The notes under the pieces are model-generated. The model worked only from the letters and a program-made list of their open reading frames with translations. It had not been told where the DNA came from and searched no databases. Position numbers and translations under genes: made by a program. Of a stretch of 64,000 nucleotides of DNA, positions 21,412-33,540 are shown piece after piece. This DNA comes from Branchiostoma floridae (taxonomy: Eukaryota > Chordata > Leptocardii > Amphioxiformes > Branchiostomatidae): positions 30,431,662 to 30,495,661 of the forward strand of contig NC_049982.1 in assembly GCF_000003815.2 (NCBI RefSeq). Direction: 5' to 3'. How positions within the stretch are numbered: the first letter of the stretch is position 1; every line of letters begins with the position of its first letter.

Positions 21412-21555
21412 ATGGAGAACATGGGTCTCCCACAGGCGTTCAGCGATGCTCCGTGCAGCCTGGTACTCCTCCAGGCCTTCAAACGTCAAGCCGAGACCTT
21501 CTCTGATCAAGTGAAGGTCATGGTCACAAACACCAATCCGCATGCGCAGAAATAG
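21412..21555 (+). CDS. Secreted helical (cytokine-like) protein, coding exon 4 and stop
   Basis: The exon follows a TTTTATCTTAG acceptor in phase 0 and encodes 47 residues before TAG. It finishes the helix of exon 3 (M-E-N-M-G-L-P) and adds a last long helix (C-S-L-V-L-L-Q-A-F-K-R-Q-A-E-T-F, then Q-V-K-V-M-V). One cysteine (155) is present. The spliced protein is 187 residues (55 + 34 + 51 + 47), with three phase-0 introns of 0.8, 0.3 and 0.4 kb. There is no membrane segment after the signal peptide and no GPI-type tail, so it should be secreted. Confidence 0.75.
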   Translation: MENMGLPQAFSDAPCSLVLLQAFKRQAETFSDQVKVMVTNTNPHAQK

Positions 21556-21668
21556 AACTGAAGCAGCCACCGCGTCATTGAATAGCTTTGTCGTAGATTC
21601 ATTGTGGTCTAAGGTTGGTTTTAGTTTTAGATCTGTTGTAGTTGTTAGTTAGTTAGTTGTAACAGACC

Positions 21669-21818
21669 ATTAAAATGTCATAAGTCAGGATTTAGAAGAA
21701 GTGAGCCAAATAATTCTTACTTGCACAACTGGATATGATTTTGGAAACCCACACTATCATGTGGCTTATCTTTTTACCTGGATGTATTACCTTAAGCTTC
21801 ATCGACGAATAGAATAAA
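21669..21818 (+). terminator. Candidate poly(A) signals of the secreted protein gene
   Basis: ATTAAA lies at 21669-21674, 114 bases after the stop, and AATAAA at 21813-21818. Either could end the transcript. No ATTTA instability motif is seen between the stop and the first signal. Confidence 0.4.
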
Positions 21819-22383
21819 TGGTATAGTTGTAACACACTATAGTATATCTAAAATTATGTCAACGCTTTACATACCTCCTAGACCTACTGTAGTACAGGGT
21901 AAGGATAAAGATGTTTCTGGCTAGAAGAGCAGAAGGCATTTATTAACATTCAATGCATTGTTTAACATGTTTGAAGATCTTTGTAGGTTCTACGAATCAT
22001 CTAGTATCCATTTCTGTCAGAAATGTGTGTAAGTCCCATTGGGACATGTCAAATATATCTTTATGTTTGAGAATAAAGAGTGTTATACTAACTGAACACA
22101 GTTTACAATATCATATTAATTGAAAACCAGGTTTGTGAAACTAACATAGTTGTATATCGCGCTTTCTACACACGAGTATTTAGTATTCTCTACGTATTGT
22201 ATTACCTCCTAAAACAACAATCACCTGACATGCCGCGGATGTTGTGCCCTTGGTATAGGTACTTAACACCGATTTCCTCACTTCACTCAGCTGAAAATGA
22301 GTGGCTAGATTCGGTTAGTAATGTCCCTAGTACGTTCGGTGTTAGAAAGCCCGACTCAAGCACGTTAAATAACAGCCGCACTT
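21819..22383. other. Intergenic sequence after the secreted protein gene
   Basis: AT-rich sequence with no supported gene. A further AATAAA is at about 22072. Confidence 0.4.
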
Positions 22384-23604
22384 AGGCCCCCTTTCCACTT
22401 GACGGCGCTCTCACCGCGCTCTCTCTGCGATGGAAAATTGGCCAGAGCGCGGTGAGAGCGCCGCGACGCCAGAAAAGCTGCTGTAGTGGAATCTCTCCGG
22501 CGACCCCAGCGCGCTCTCACTGCGACGAAAAACTTAACGTCAGCATCTTTTTGTTTGTTTGTTTGTTTATTTTGAAACACCTGGGTAGCCTATTCAGTGC
22601 CAATACACTGGTTTTCGATAGGGCCCAGTTTCACATATACATACATGGAAATAAAAACAACTTACAGAGAGAAAAGTAGACATACACGTCGGAACATTGT
22701 TGGTTTTTATGAGGTAACAAAGGTTCGAAAGATTACTCAACGAATTTCGGAGACAAAAAACGAATCTTTTGACATATAGTGTATTTTGGTATCTTTGAAG
22801 TCATCCTTTTACGTCTGACATAACATTCAAAGTATAAAATCAAGGCTGTAAACAAATCCAATTTTGGTCACTGTACAGTCACTCAGCCTGAAATATACAC
22901 GTTTCTTTTGCTGTTTTTTCTTAAATCTGTCATGTAGCTTGTTCAGAATACTACTTCTTTATCGTGCCACGTTATCAGTGTAAATCACACAACACTGAAA
23001 CGCTTCGATTTATTGAAAATAGGACTTCAATAATCTAAATGTACAGATGAAGAACAAGAAAACCTAATGTCATCATTGTCAAATTCAAAATAAGGTGGAA
23101 AATGATAAACCTTTGTTTTCTCAAACCTTGGTTATTCCATCTCAGTTTTATTATATATCATCGGTACATTTTGGATATTTCTCAGGGTTCTGTCTGTGTC
23201 AAGTATACTTCTTCACAAACCACAATTGAGAGCGCAGAGAGAGCGCAGTGAGAGCGCCGTCCTAGCTAAATTGGTATCATAAACCACTTTTGAGACCTAT
23301 TGCGCTCACCGCGCTCGCTGTGCGCTCTGTTGGCGCTCACGGCGCTCGCTGCGCGCTCTCTTGGCGCGTTCTCTGCGCTCATCCTTGGATCGCCGTCCAC
23401 GGCGCTCTCACGGCGACTGTTTTGAGCAGGTTCAAAACAGTCGCGGAGGTGATGGCGACCATGGCGACCATGGCGCTCACACCGCGCTCTCTGCGCGCTC
23501 CCATGGCGACCTTGGCGATCCCACCGCGCTCTGACCGCGCTCATCCCAATTTGAGGTCGCAGGGAGAGCGCCGTGAGAACGCCATCCTAGTGGAAAGGGG
23601 GTCT
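22384..23604. mobile_element. Large MITE with GC-rich 'GGCGCTCTC' arms
   Basis: The left end AGGCCCCCTTTCCACTTGAC GGCGCTCTC is mirrored by GCGCCGTGAGAACGCC plus CTAGTGGAAAGGGGGTCT at the right. TTA flanks both ends. The right 380 bases are crowded with GCGCTC, GGCGCTC and GCGACCATG repeats. An internal second right-type arm at about 23228-23265 suggests nested insertion or an internal duplication. A shorter relative lies at 29534-29776. There is no transposase. Confidence 0.75.
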
Positions 23605-25190
23605 TATCGCAAAGAATAGCAGTTCGCACTTCCTCTTAGTAGTACAGACAAACCTGCGGCCAGATGCAGTGTTATGGTCAGAAGAAGGAAAGAAGATCAT
23701 ACTGGTTTAGATGAGAGTGCAATCGGAGAAAAGAAAGGTGAGCAAATACCACAACTTGCTTTAGTGTTGCATAGAGAAAGACTGGCAGTCCTGGCTGTTC
23801 CCGGTAGAAGTGCAAAGGTTTCCCAGCTTAGTCCACGTGGAAGTTAGTAACAGCACTAGGAGTGACAGGAAGAGCAAGAAAGGATGTAGTGCACAGGATA
23901 GGGGAAGCAGCAGAGGTTGCCTCATGTTGGCTGTGGAGGAAGAGGGAAGAAGCAGGCTGGAAGCCGGGAGGAGCGGATGGGTAGTGGATTGGCCACCACT
24001 GCCGGGCCCGACAGCGAGAGGATGTAACGGATAAGGGTCGAAACATGCGATGAGAGCATTTCCATCACTCCACTCACCTTTGTAGGTAAGAAGAGTCATG
24101 AATGCGTCTATGATGTATTTACCAACAAATTGTAAATATTTCCAAAAGTGAAAGAATCACATAGATCACATAATATTTAAAGAAATTTATCTAGATTCGA
24201 ATTTTCATACTCATTTTCTCGAAAAAAAATTAAAACTATCGTGACGTAGATATTATTCTAGCTAAAACAACTCAAACTTAGTACAAATATCACTTAAAAA
24301 CCGTCTCGGTGACTTGAAATGGACTCTGATGTTTAGTTCAGCACCAAGGAAAGATCCACCCAGAAAGAACAGAAGTCGGTTGTTCAAATCATTAATTTTC
24401 ATCAGAGGTTCGAATCTAACACTTAGAATGATAACACTCGTCTTCTGTATACTATTTACACTGACTTGAATCTACTTAACGTCAGTAAGTGTATAAAATC
24501 AATTGTAAAGTCCCATATTGTTTTATTACACTAACATTACAAAACAAACCACTGGCACCTTACCTATGTGTACTATGTATTCCTGTAACTATATATAACG
24601 ATTATGTCACAGATGAAAGAGACCATCTTATGAGATGGAATCATAAGTCTGCCAGTTAGTAAATCGTTAGAATACGGACCAGTGCAAGTTTAGACTTCGT
24701 TCTGAAGCAATAAGTATTATAGCGCCACCTCTCGTTATGTGTCGAAACTGCAATCGTCCTCTCGAGGTTGGTGTTAGCACACAATATACTTTATACTGAA
24801 GTTCTCATAAATACAATATTGTTTCTTGCTGATTTGTAACGGTCAAAATAGGAATTTTAAAGATGAAGGGATTTAAAGACAACGTGACAACGGCTGTATC
24901 GCAAGTGACATGAATTCAGGGAGGTTACACAATGAAAATGTCTGTTCTGGTTCCTGCTAAGTTCTAAGCTCGTCACACATTCCATGCCAGCAGTTCGCTT
25001 TATTCCCGCTAGATGGCTATTTTGACCTGAAGTGCTTATGGAGTGGAACTTCTGTTTGATAAATGTTGTCCTGCGTGTCCAATGACATTACCTCATCTTA
25101 TATACGGATTCTACGCTTATCAATTTATTTCATCTCATCAAAATGATTAAGTTCCTACATTGACACCAGAAGACAAAACTGCAAATCATT
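23605..25190. other. Gene-free stretch; one low-confidence repeat remnant
   Basis: The part at about 23750-24040 has a biased, open frame and looks like a degenerate dispersed repeat. I cannot name a family, and the rest shows nothing I can support. Confidence 0.35.
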
Positions 25191-25194
25191 TTCT

Positions 25195-25340
25195 TCAATG
25201 TGTATGTGCGTGTATGTGTGTGTAAAGGTTTCTGTAAAGGTGTGCGCGTGCGCGTGCGCGTGTGCGTGTGCGTGTGCGTGTGTGTGTGTGTGTTTGTGTG
25301 TGTGTGTTTGTGTGTGTATTTGTGTGCATGTGTGTGCGAG
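25195..25340. repeat. (TG)n / (GCGTGC)n microsatellite
   Basis: Alternating purine-pyrimidine run, including GTGCGCGTGCGCGTGCGCGT, followed by TG repeats. Such sequence favours Z-DNA. Confidence 0.95.
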
Positions 25341-27471
25341 AGGTAGATTGAAAACTCAGCAATGGCCATCTTTTTTATTGAGTATTAGATAGCCACAGAT
25401 AGTTTCGCGTCTGAAGTCTCCCCTCTTGGTTTCCTTTGCTGCAAGCCTATTCTAAACTAGATAAAACATCTCTCTCACTAAAACTCAACTTCTAAGCCAT
25501 TCCATACTTATCTAGTCGACTCAATGGCTACATTTTACGAATCTACCCATTAAAACATATGGACATATATCTCATGATCTGAACTATACTGTATTAGAAA
25601 ATGTTTAAAGGAGTGAGTGAGAAATGCTCCAAATCTTGCAACGGTACGTCCTCAATTATTACTATACTTACTGGTGAGCTTAGTGATATCTTAGTCAAAA
25701 TATTACACGCTAAAGTCTGAATTGTAGGCCATTGTTGGTTTGTTCGGTTTGACCACTCCAATATGCTGCGAACTCTGACCTTTCTGTCATTGCGGATGTT
25801 TTCTAGCGCCGTCGGAGGCCGTTGCGTCCTGAATATGATGTCCCCTGCTATCATACAGACAGCAGATGGCCAGACAATGCCTCAACACCCTTAAGTCCAC
25901 AGTGGTGCGATCTCTTCCATTTAGATTCACACCGCCACTTGTAAACGACTTTTCCGACATAGATAAATGACACTTTAAACACAGATGTCATATCAAGTAT
26001 TCAAACGAAATCGGAGACGCTATAGGGAACACGTCAAAAAATAGAAGACAGATAGCTCACAAACTTTGTTTCTTTCATTGCCTATTCTCTACATCAGTTT
26101 TATACCAGCCTCTAGGCGATCTTCAGTCACACTCCTCTCACGCGTTTCCACACAAAAAAACTGACAAGACAAATACCGGGGTCGCACATGATCGATTGCT
26201 TCGGTCAGTCACAACTAGCGCGGAATTAAGATATTCGGAATCGCTTAAACAATTACAAGCGGCGAGGTGGCAGATGCCACGATGATGGTTTATTAAAGGT
26301 TTGGCGGGCGGTCGTCCCAGCGGTTATCGGTAGTGGAACAGAGACGGGCCGGTCACGGCTTCTAGCCGCTGGCGACGCCAGGACTTCGATTGATAAGAGA
26401 AGATTGAATCCTCGCTCCCTCGTCCCACGAGTTGCCAGTACCATCTCCCTCGCGAGCGGCATACACGCGGGGGCACGCACAATGGGAAGAGCGATATTAA
26501 ACGCCAATGATACGTGTTAAGTGTGTATTAAGAGACTCCTATCTCGGGAGACTCTACACTATTAATTTCGACCGACGCGGTTTCGCCATTTTGCTCGGCC
26601 CCGAGGGCGGGCGTGTTCTTACTGATAATATGGTAACGAAATTGTTAAATCGATAGAGTGGCGGAAATGGAAGTGTCAAGTCCCTTCAATGCAACTCAAT
26701 ACGGACTTGTGTGAGTTATTGGTCAATAAGTCGAAGTTGAATGAGAGATGGTTGGCGATAGCGGGTTGCCACAGTACCCTAGGAGTTTGTACCAACCCTT
26801 TCTTTAGGGCGTCGATTTTCAATAATGTCTCGGTATGGTCATTACAGAGTTTTTGACACGGAATTGATACGTTGCTATGCTCGTAATAGATGGTGAATGT
26901 CACGAGCACGATGGCTGTAGGGTTCGCTTGAGATCTTCATTTGATAAAGCGGTGGTGACCTTTTCGCTCGGGCGGCCGCCTCGTCAGGGATTGGTCACGG
27001 AGTGGCGCGTGAAAGGGTGGGAGAAGGGCGAGGGATGCGTTCACCTGGGCCCGTGTCAGTTGAGTTTGCATTGCCGTTTGTCAGGGGCATACACCTTTTT
27101 AAAAAGGTGGGCGTACTATGTAATGTGCGTGTACACACACAGCCGTAGCTACCGCAAACAGAGACAAAATCGCTTGGATGCGCGTGTTGTTGTTGTCGCT
27201 GCGGTAGTACGTAATTGTGGTAACGTAATTGAACGTAATATCGAGATAAAACAAGAGTTTCGGATATACACTTATTCGTTAAAAAATGCAATGATCAACG
27301 ATATCATTTATAGAACTTGGGAGCAAATGTAAGAGGATTGGGCATATTCGCCACATGTGCATATCCATCTGTTAATAAAAGTCCTCCCGAATTCCGAACA
27401 TTGAGTTTATTTCTCGACCTGCGTCGTCCCTTTTTGTAACCAGACTTTGTCCTAAATATATGAATAACACT
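25341..27471. other. Gene-free stretch with a less AT-rich, unique-looking block
   Basis: From about 26230 to 27060 the base composition rises in GC and the sequence is not visibly repetitive. It has no splice-supported exon. It could be a conserved non-coding element or distal enhancer, but conservation cannot be seen from one sequence. Confidence 0.3.
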
Positions 27472-27662
27472 TTATCCGCGGGGTAACCTTTATCCGTTGT
27501 ATGTAAAATCGGAGTATTTAGGGATATCAAGTCAACAGACGAGTGTTTCAGACTGGAATGCTATGGAAATATTGCAATTTGAAATCAACGTCCGTCGACT
27601 TGATATTTCTAAATACTTCGTTTTTAAAAAAAACAACGGATATAGGTTACCATGTGGATAAA
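27472..27662. mobile_element. MITE, best-preserved copy of the 'ATCCGTTGT' family
   Basis: TTTATCCGCGGGGTAACC at the left faces GGTTACCATGTGGATAAA at the right. The arms continue inward with TTATCCGTTGTATGT / AACAACGGATATA and AGGGATATCAAGTC / GACTTGATATTTCT, so each arm is about 65 bases. Relatives lie at 8935-9085 and 62036-62230. Confidence 0.8.
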
Positions 27663-29533
27663 AGTGAACTACCATTACATTTTTGTACACTGCATTGAAG
27701 AAAATATTTTTCACATTGGTTTCACATATTACCCATGTCAATATCTCTCTTCTAAAGCAGTTATTCCTTTTTTACACATTGGCGATTTTATGGAGCGCTG
27801 GGCGTTTCAAAACTTTATAAGCACGTTGTGTCAAAGATCATATCGTTACTGGTAACATCATTTTTATCATTCATTGCTGCTATCATGAAGACGGTATAGT
27901 GATTTCTATGCGCCCTGCACGGTTTTTATTGAAGTTTGATTCTGACTCATTCAGCTCGAACATGACAGGAGATTATAAACGTCACACTTGAAGGTCTGCG
28001 AAGGTTCTGTAAAGATAAGACAGAACTTAGGATGTGACTTAACTCCAACGCTTCACGCTTCGTTCTGACGTCTGCACGTAATCCCATATTTCTCCTTCCA
28101 CGTTCACGGCGGTCGTCTGTTATTAATTGCCTTCATTACACCTCGATTTCATGGTACTTGTTAATTAATTGTCGGCTTATGAAATATTACACTATTACCG
28201 GGGTGTATTTAAGCATTCATTCCAGGCATGAAATCATCCTCAGGAGCGTATGATATTTCGTTTTGTAATAATAATATTTTCTAACCGTGGTTGCTCACAA
28301 TGGTATCGCGAAAGCAGATGCGCCAGGCGGTATGCCCCCGCGGCATAAACTGTGGAGGAAGAGGGCGTAGGAAAATTAAATTACTTCTGCACACGATCCA
28401 ATTACTTTGAAACAAGTTTCGGGGATACACTCCTCCTCCCAGTAATATAGGATAACGTCTGTTGCCAGCCTAGCGCGGCGTGGCGCGCCCGACGGATCAT
28501 TCCGTCTCAATTACCGCAGGCAATCGAACGTATCATGGCTTTTCGAAAAGCTTTTTCGCGGATGAACGGACGAAAGTGGGGTGCTCTCAAAGCGTGGTGA
28601 GAAGACATATTAATATTTCAACGGCGACTTTGGCAGCCCGACCTGTAATTAATAATATGGATATACCAATATCTATAATATGAAACGCAACCGGCGCCTA
28701 GCCTAATAATACATACCATGAAAGCCACCATTCTGCGAAACTCATGCTGTTTTGTAAGGTTAGGGATGCAGTTAAAAATGGATTTGCGTGGACTATGGAT
28801 TTTAAAAATTAGATATGACACACGATATAAACTATGATTTGAAGGACAGCAAAATTTGAAAAAATTATAGACTGCATTTCTTTAATAAAGTAATTTGCTC
28901 AAACTATGAGGGGGACTATAAGCAATAAAAAGGCTTTTTCCAAAGCTTATTTATGTGACATGTATAAGCTTATTATACAACCTGTTTTACCTTGAATCTT
29001 TACCACAAAATCTAGATGCTAGTTTTTCAGAATGTCGAAAAGAAGGAATTAATTGAATCCCCTAAAACCACATTAGCAATATGTGTGCAATGACAATGTA
29101 CAAATTTGTCTTTGGATAAGAGGGGGGGGGGGGGTCAGTTTGTTCTTTTCTGGAATATATGATGTATATGTCCTTCTTTACACCTCTTATAAAATAGTCC
29201 TTTTTAGTGTTCATTTTGCGGGATATTGTTGATTTTGAATGTAAAGGTTCTTGGTTCGAATCACTAGCAGGACCCAGTTTAAGCTTGTATTTCCTAACTC
29301 TATTCAGGGCGCGGTCATTTATGTCGTGCGGTCGTCGCACGGTTTCTAAATAAGGACATTAATTGGGACAGTCATGCATGTGTCTAGCTTGATTAAATCT
29401 CGCTTATAGCAGCCCGCTCGCTTATAGCAGCCCTCTGCAGAGAGGGGCCAGTTCCAGCCCTGGACAGCAGAGTTTGTGTTACACAGACTAGAAGCATGTG
29501 TCCTGCAAATTTAAAGTTCAGCCGTCTTGCTAT
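27663..29533. other. Gene-free stretch with TAAT-rich block
   Basis: Between about 28130 and 28700 the sequence is unique-looking and includes TTAATTAATTG and TAATTAATAA, typical homeodomain-type sites. Poly-G of 12 occurs at about 29122-29133. No exon is supported. Confidence 0.3.
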
Positions 29534-29776
29534 GGCCCCCTTTACACAACACGGCGATCGCGATACGCTCTCGCCGCGATCTAAATAGGATATGTGGTAT
29601 AACTTGATTTCATACTGGATATATCCGACAGCATGGAAAAGTGTGACTGAGAAGACAGCAAAACACACAAAGTGCAACAAAATTCGTTTCTTTTCTATAC
29701 AATTCGTTGAGCGATCTGTCAAATCTTAGGTCGCAAAGAGCACGCGGCCAGAGCGCCGTCCTAGTGGAAAGAGGGT
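29534..29776. mobile_element. Short copy of the 'GGCGCTCTC' MITE family
   Basis: The left end GGCCCCCTTTACACAACACG is mirrored by CGCCGTCCTAGTGGAAAGAG, with GATCGCGATACGCTCTCGCC just inside. It resembles the ends of the element at 22384-23604. Confidence 0.7.
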
Positions 29777-30438
29777 ATACTGCACACAAGAGATAGCCTA
29801 AATACTATCCTCCGTAGTGACCACTGGCTCAATACTTTCGCTTGCTAAAACGTACTCCTTGACTGGCAAGCGAGCGTGTTGAGCCAGAGGTTCACTTATT
29901 TAATGTAGTATGGTACTCAGGCTTAAAATGAGGCTGTATGTCTTTATAGATCTTTGTCGTTGGTTGTCAAGGTACGCCCTCGCGGATCTTCCGTATTGAT
30001 AAAGAAAGCCACACCTCCGGCATGTTAAAGATTCAACCGCACTTAGAAAAAAAAAATCTGTGTCCTTCCCGGTGTCTGGATCCATCCTTACAGTCCGGTC
30101 TTAGGCAGCTTACTGTAGTTACCCCTAATTTAAGGCAGTTTTCCTTTATGGCAAACAAGCAAACAAACAAACAAGCAAACATATATGTCCCGTGTGTTGG
30201 CTTCATTCAGAGCACACACACGTGCCATGTGGCATGTCATTTCGTTAAAAATGTAACAGGACCAAAACATTTATCAACAGCACCTCATTCGTCATGCACC
30301 CTTCCATCGTCTATCACCACGTCAGTGTTCTAGCCTTAGGCCAGACGGATTTTATCATATTGATGACATTCTATGGGCACTGCATATTTTTTGCGACCGA
30401 GTGAAATAATGAACAAAAAAATTGGACATACTTGCCAT

Positions 30439-30863
30439 TAGGGGTGGGTACCGGTACAGAAAATTCAGGTCCAGGTCCGGTTCAGGTCCAAAGGATCAGG
30501 TCCAGGTCCGGACCTGAACCTGGACCTGATTCAGTATGACTCATACCAATGGTCCATTCCACTACAAAGAAATCTGTTTGATGGAGTATTACTGGCGTTT
30601 TACAATCCTACAACGCTAACTGCACCTGTGCGATTGGCTGTAAAACTTGGTAGAAATTACTATAAACTCTATTCTACTTCACCCGTGTTATTTTCTTCCA
30701 CCTGCAAGCGCCAAAACGTGTGAATGCCTTATAAAATAATCTGTTAATTTTCTTATCGGTCCAACATCCGGTCCACCTAATTTTTTCAGGTCCGGTTTTT
30801 CTGGACCGGCCCAATAAGAAAAACCGGTTTTGTACCGGTACGCTGTACCGATACCCAGCCCTA
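30439..30863. mobile_element. hAT-type non-autonomous transposon with perfect 8-bp target duplication
   Basis: The termini are TAGGGGTGGGTACCGGTACAG and CGGTACGCTGTACCGATACC CAGCCCTA. CTTGCCAT flanks both sides (30431-30438 and 30864-30871). An 8-bp duplication with TAGGG-type ends is the hAT signature. Subterminal repeats of CAGGTCCAGGTCCGG lie in both orientations. No transposase is encoded. The intact duplication suggests a fairly recent insertion. Confidence 0.9.
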
Positions 30864-31559
30864 CTTGCCATCATTACGGTCAGGAAATTCTATCAAAACT
30901 TGAAGAGATCTTAATTTTAGTAAAAATTACGGAACTTAGAGATCTTAATAATATTTTTCTTTCTTTCACATATTTTTAGAAGATTTGGGACAATTTCACT
31001 AAGGGCTCGAAATGAATTTCGTGCAAGTAGTAAGTTTACGACAAAATCAGATCGTTTCACGGTAGAAAAGAGGCATCTTGAATATTACATAAGTATTTTT
31101 TCAACGTTAAAATTGTGAAATTCATGACATATATTTGCTTATGTCTTTGTACTGATTTACTTTGCATGGCCACAAACTTCTTTTGTTATGGACGCCATCC
31201 ATTTGACGAAGTCAGTGCGGCCTTCCTTGTGAAAACACGTTACATTGCCGTCTGACTGGACGAAATATTCCATATGTGTGACACCACACTGGTAATGTAT
31301 TGTCCACAGAATGGCACATGTACTGAATGTATATCACAGATGTAGATGTACACGTTAGAACATTGTCAGCATGTTATGCCCCTTGTAGTAAAGTGTGGGG
31401 GTAATTCATTATTTACGCACACACAAACACAACACATTCATAGATGACGTAAATTTTTATAAATGTAGAACTTACCTTGAATCTAGTCTTCGCGTCTTCG
31501 TCCACACAGGCAAATAAATGATAAATCGTGAACCTATGTTTAAAATGTTCCCATGTTCA

Positions 31560-31760
31560 TTACCTCCATGAAAAATGGGGGTATTTTTGTGTGTGTGTGT
31601 CTGTGTGTGTGTGTCTGTGTTTTTGTCTATTTGTGGTCAGCGTAACCTAAGAACTTCTGGTTAGATCGTAATGATATTAGGTAGGTGGGTAGAGTCTTGA
31701 AAAGATTAAAATTCAAGGTCGATTTTGTGACCTTGTTCCTGTATTCTTGTCATGTTCACT
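31560..31760. repeat. Dispersed repeat with (TG)n run
   Basis: CATGAAAAATGGGGGTATTT is followed by a TG run and a GGTCAGCGTAACCTAAGAAC segment. This has the look of a common dispersed repeat, but there is no second copy in the window to confirm it. Confidence 0.35.
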
Positions 31761-32021
31761 TCAGATCTTCTGTCATGTATCTGTTGTTTGCTGTTCATTG
31801 TGCTGTCTTCGTGTTGATGTTGTTGTTGATGAAGTTCCTCACCATCAGCACAACATTCGATGTCGTAAACAATCTTTTAATAACCTCATTATGTGTGAAA
31901 ACAACATGATGGGTTGGGCACTGAAATTCTGCAAAAAGTGCAACGATAGAAAATGATACTGCTAATGTGCAAAACAGGTATATATAGGTTAACACTGAGA
32001 ATAAGCCGGATCCTTGCAAAG

Positions 32022-32394
32022 TAGCCTGGATACCAGACCCCTTGAGCTCAATAATATCTATCGTACGCACAACACAGAGGCACCAGTTGTGCGGTTTTCG
32101 TGGGGGCATATAGGCGCGCTAGAGCCGAGGAAATCTCTTGTGCCGGCCCTGGAAACAGTCTTGCATCCAGGCTACTTTATACAAAGTTACATCTGCCGGG
32201 AGATTACTTGATATTCAAGTCTCACTATCACATAACGTTCGTCTGTTAGCCTCGATGCCAGGGCCTGTACAGCCCAACTCCTCGGCTCTAGGGCCAACAT
32301 ACCCCCAAGGAAGTTCTACAGCAGGCTCCTGAGTTAGACCCCGATAAACATATACTAGTAATTGAGATCGGGTCGAAGTCTGGTATCCAGGCTA
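32022..32394. mobile_element. MITE with TAGCCTGGATACCAGACC termini, composite
   Basis: TAGCCTGGATACCAGACCC at the left faces GTCTGGTATCCAGGCTA at the right. A further right-type end (GCATCCAGGCTACT) lies at about 32163-32176, so two insertions or a duplicated end are present. The interior holds inverse CCGAGGAA / TTCCTCGG-like pieces also found near 38200-38320. Confidence 0.75.
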
Positions 32395-33359
32395 TACGTC
32401 TCTAGAAACCCAGCTCTCATTTTCTATCTTCTCTGACCGAAGAAGTCTACTTTTTCTGAAGGAGCAAGAAATAAACCTCGCATCTTGGAAAAATTTTGTT
32501 GTCTTGGTCCCATCCGTAGATGAGAACTTGCTCTTAAACATGTCAACAGACAGTTATATCGTCATTCTTGACGATTTTCAGTGGCGTTTATTGAATCTCA
32601 TTAAGCCAATGATTTATATAGCAAACACCGTACCACACATCTGCACCGGGAGGGGTTCCGTAGCTTAGCCCTGAGCTTACCCCGTGTGCGACCTTTCGCT
32701 AGAGGTGAGCACTGGTCAAACGGTCTTATAAACGGATCCAGATGTGTTGGAAACTCGATAGTTTTGGAAGGAGGGCAGCGCTTGACGATTAGGGGAAACG
32801 CAGAAAAAAATCGGTGGCGGCTGCAGTACTGACAAAAACCGAATGGTGGCAGACATCTGGGGAAAGTGTGATCACGAAACTACGGGTGGTGCTAGAACGT
32901 GTTGAATATGAAAAGGTTTCAATAAAGTTGCTAGATTTCGACGATGCCATAAGAATATAGGTCAGAAGAGTATGGTATGTTTTATATAATACAAGAATTG
33001 CGAGAGTTGAAGGTATGGTGACGTTCACATTGCCTTTCTCAGTCAATATCGACCAAACAAAAACAACTTGAGCATAGATTTTTTTTTCTCCACACGACTA
33101 GTAGTTCACTGTTTCCCATCTGACATTTCATAGAATACAATTTTCGATAATTTGACAAATAAAGGATACCTCAGTAGCACGGAGGCTTTTTTTTACCTTA
33201 AGTACCTACGGGCATAAACATAGAGCTACCTATAATAAAAAAAATCCAACTGAATAAGTTGTTTTAAGATAACATCCAATACCTTTCTTTAGTGACAGTA
33301 AAGAATATGAGGTCCATAAAATATTGATGTATATAGTATTAACTGAATTTCTAGTTTTG

Positions 33360-33540
33360 ATGAACACAGGGACACAGGGACACATGCAGACGGACAGACA
33401 GTCACACAGATAGAGAGAGAAAGAGAGGCAAACACACAAACATAAGCACACTCATACACACACACACACACACACACACTCATACACACACGTAGGCACA
33501 CGCACTAAACACAAAAACACACACCTATATCTAATGTTGA
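33360..33540. repeat. (CA)n-rich low-complexity run
   Basis: ACACAGGG, GACAGACAG, GAGAGAAAGAG and CACACA tracts follow one another. Another short (TG)n run lies at about 34211-34239. Confidence 0.9.

Noticed and set aside
23810-24034. A 74-codon Ser/Arg/Gly-rich frame
   Set aside because: Looks like a degenerate repeat; no start context or splice support.
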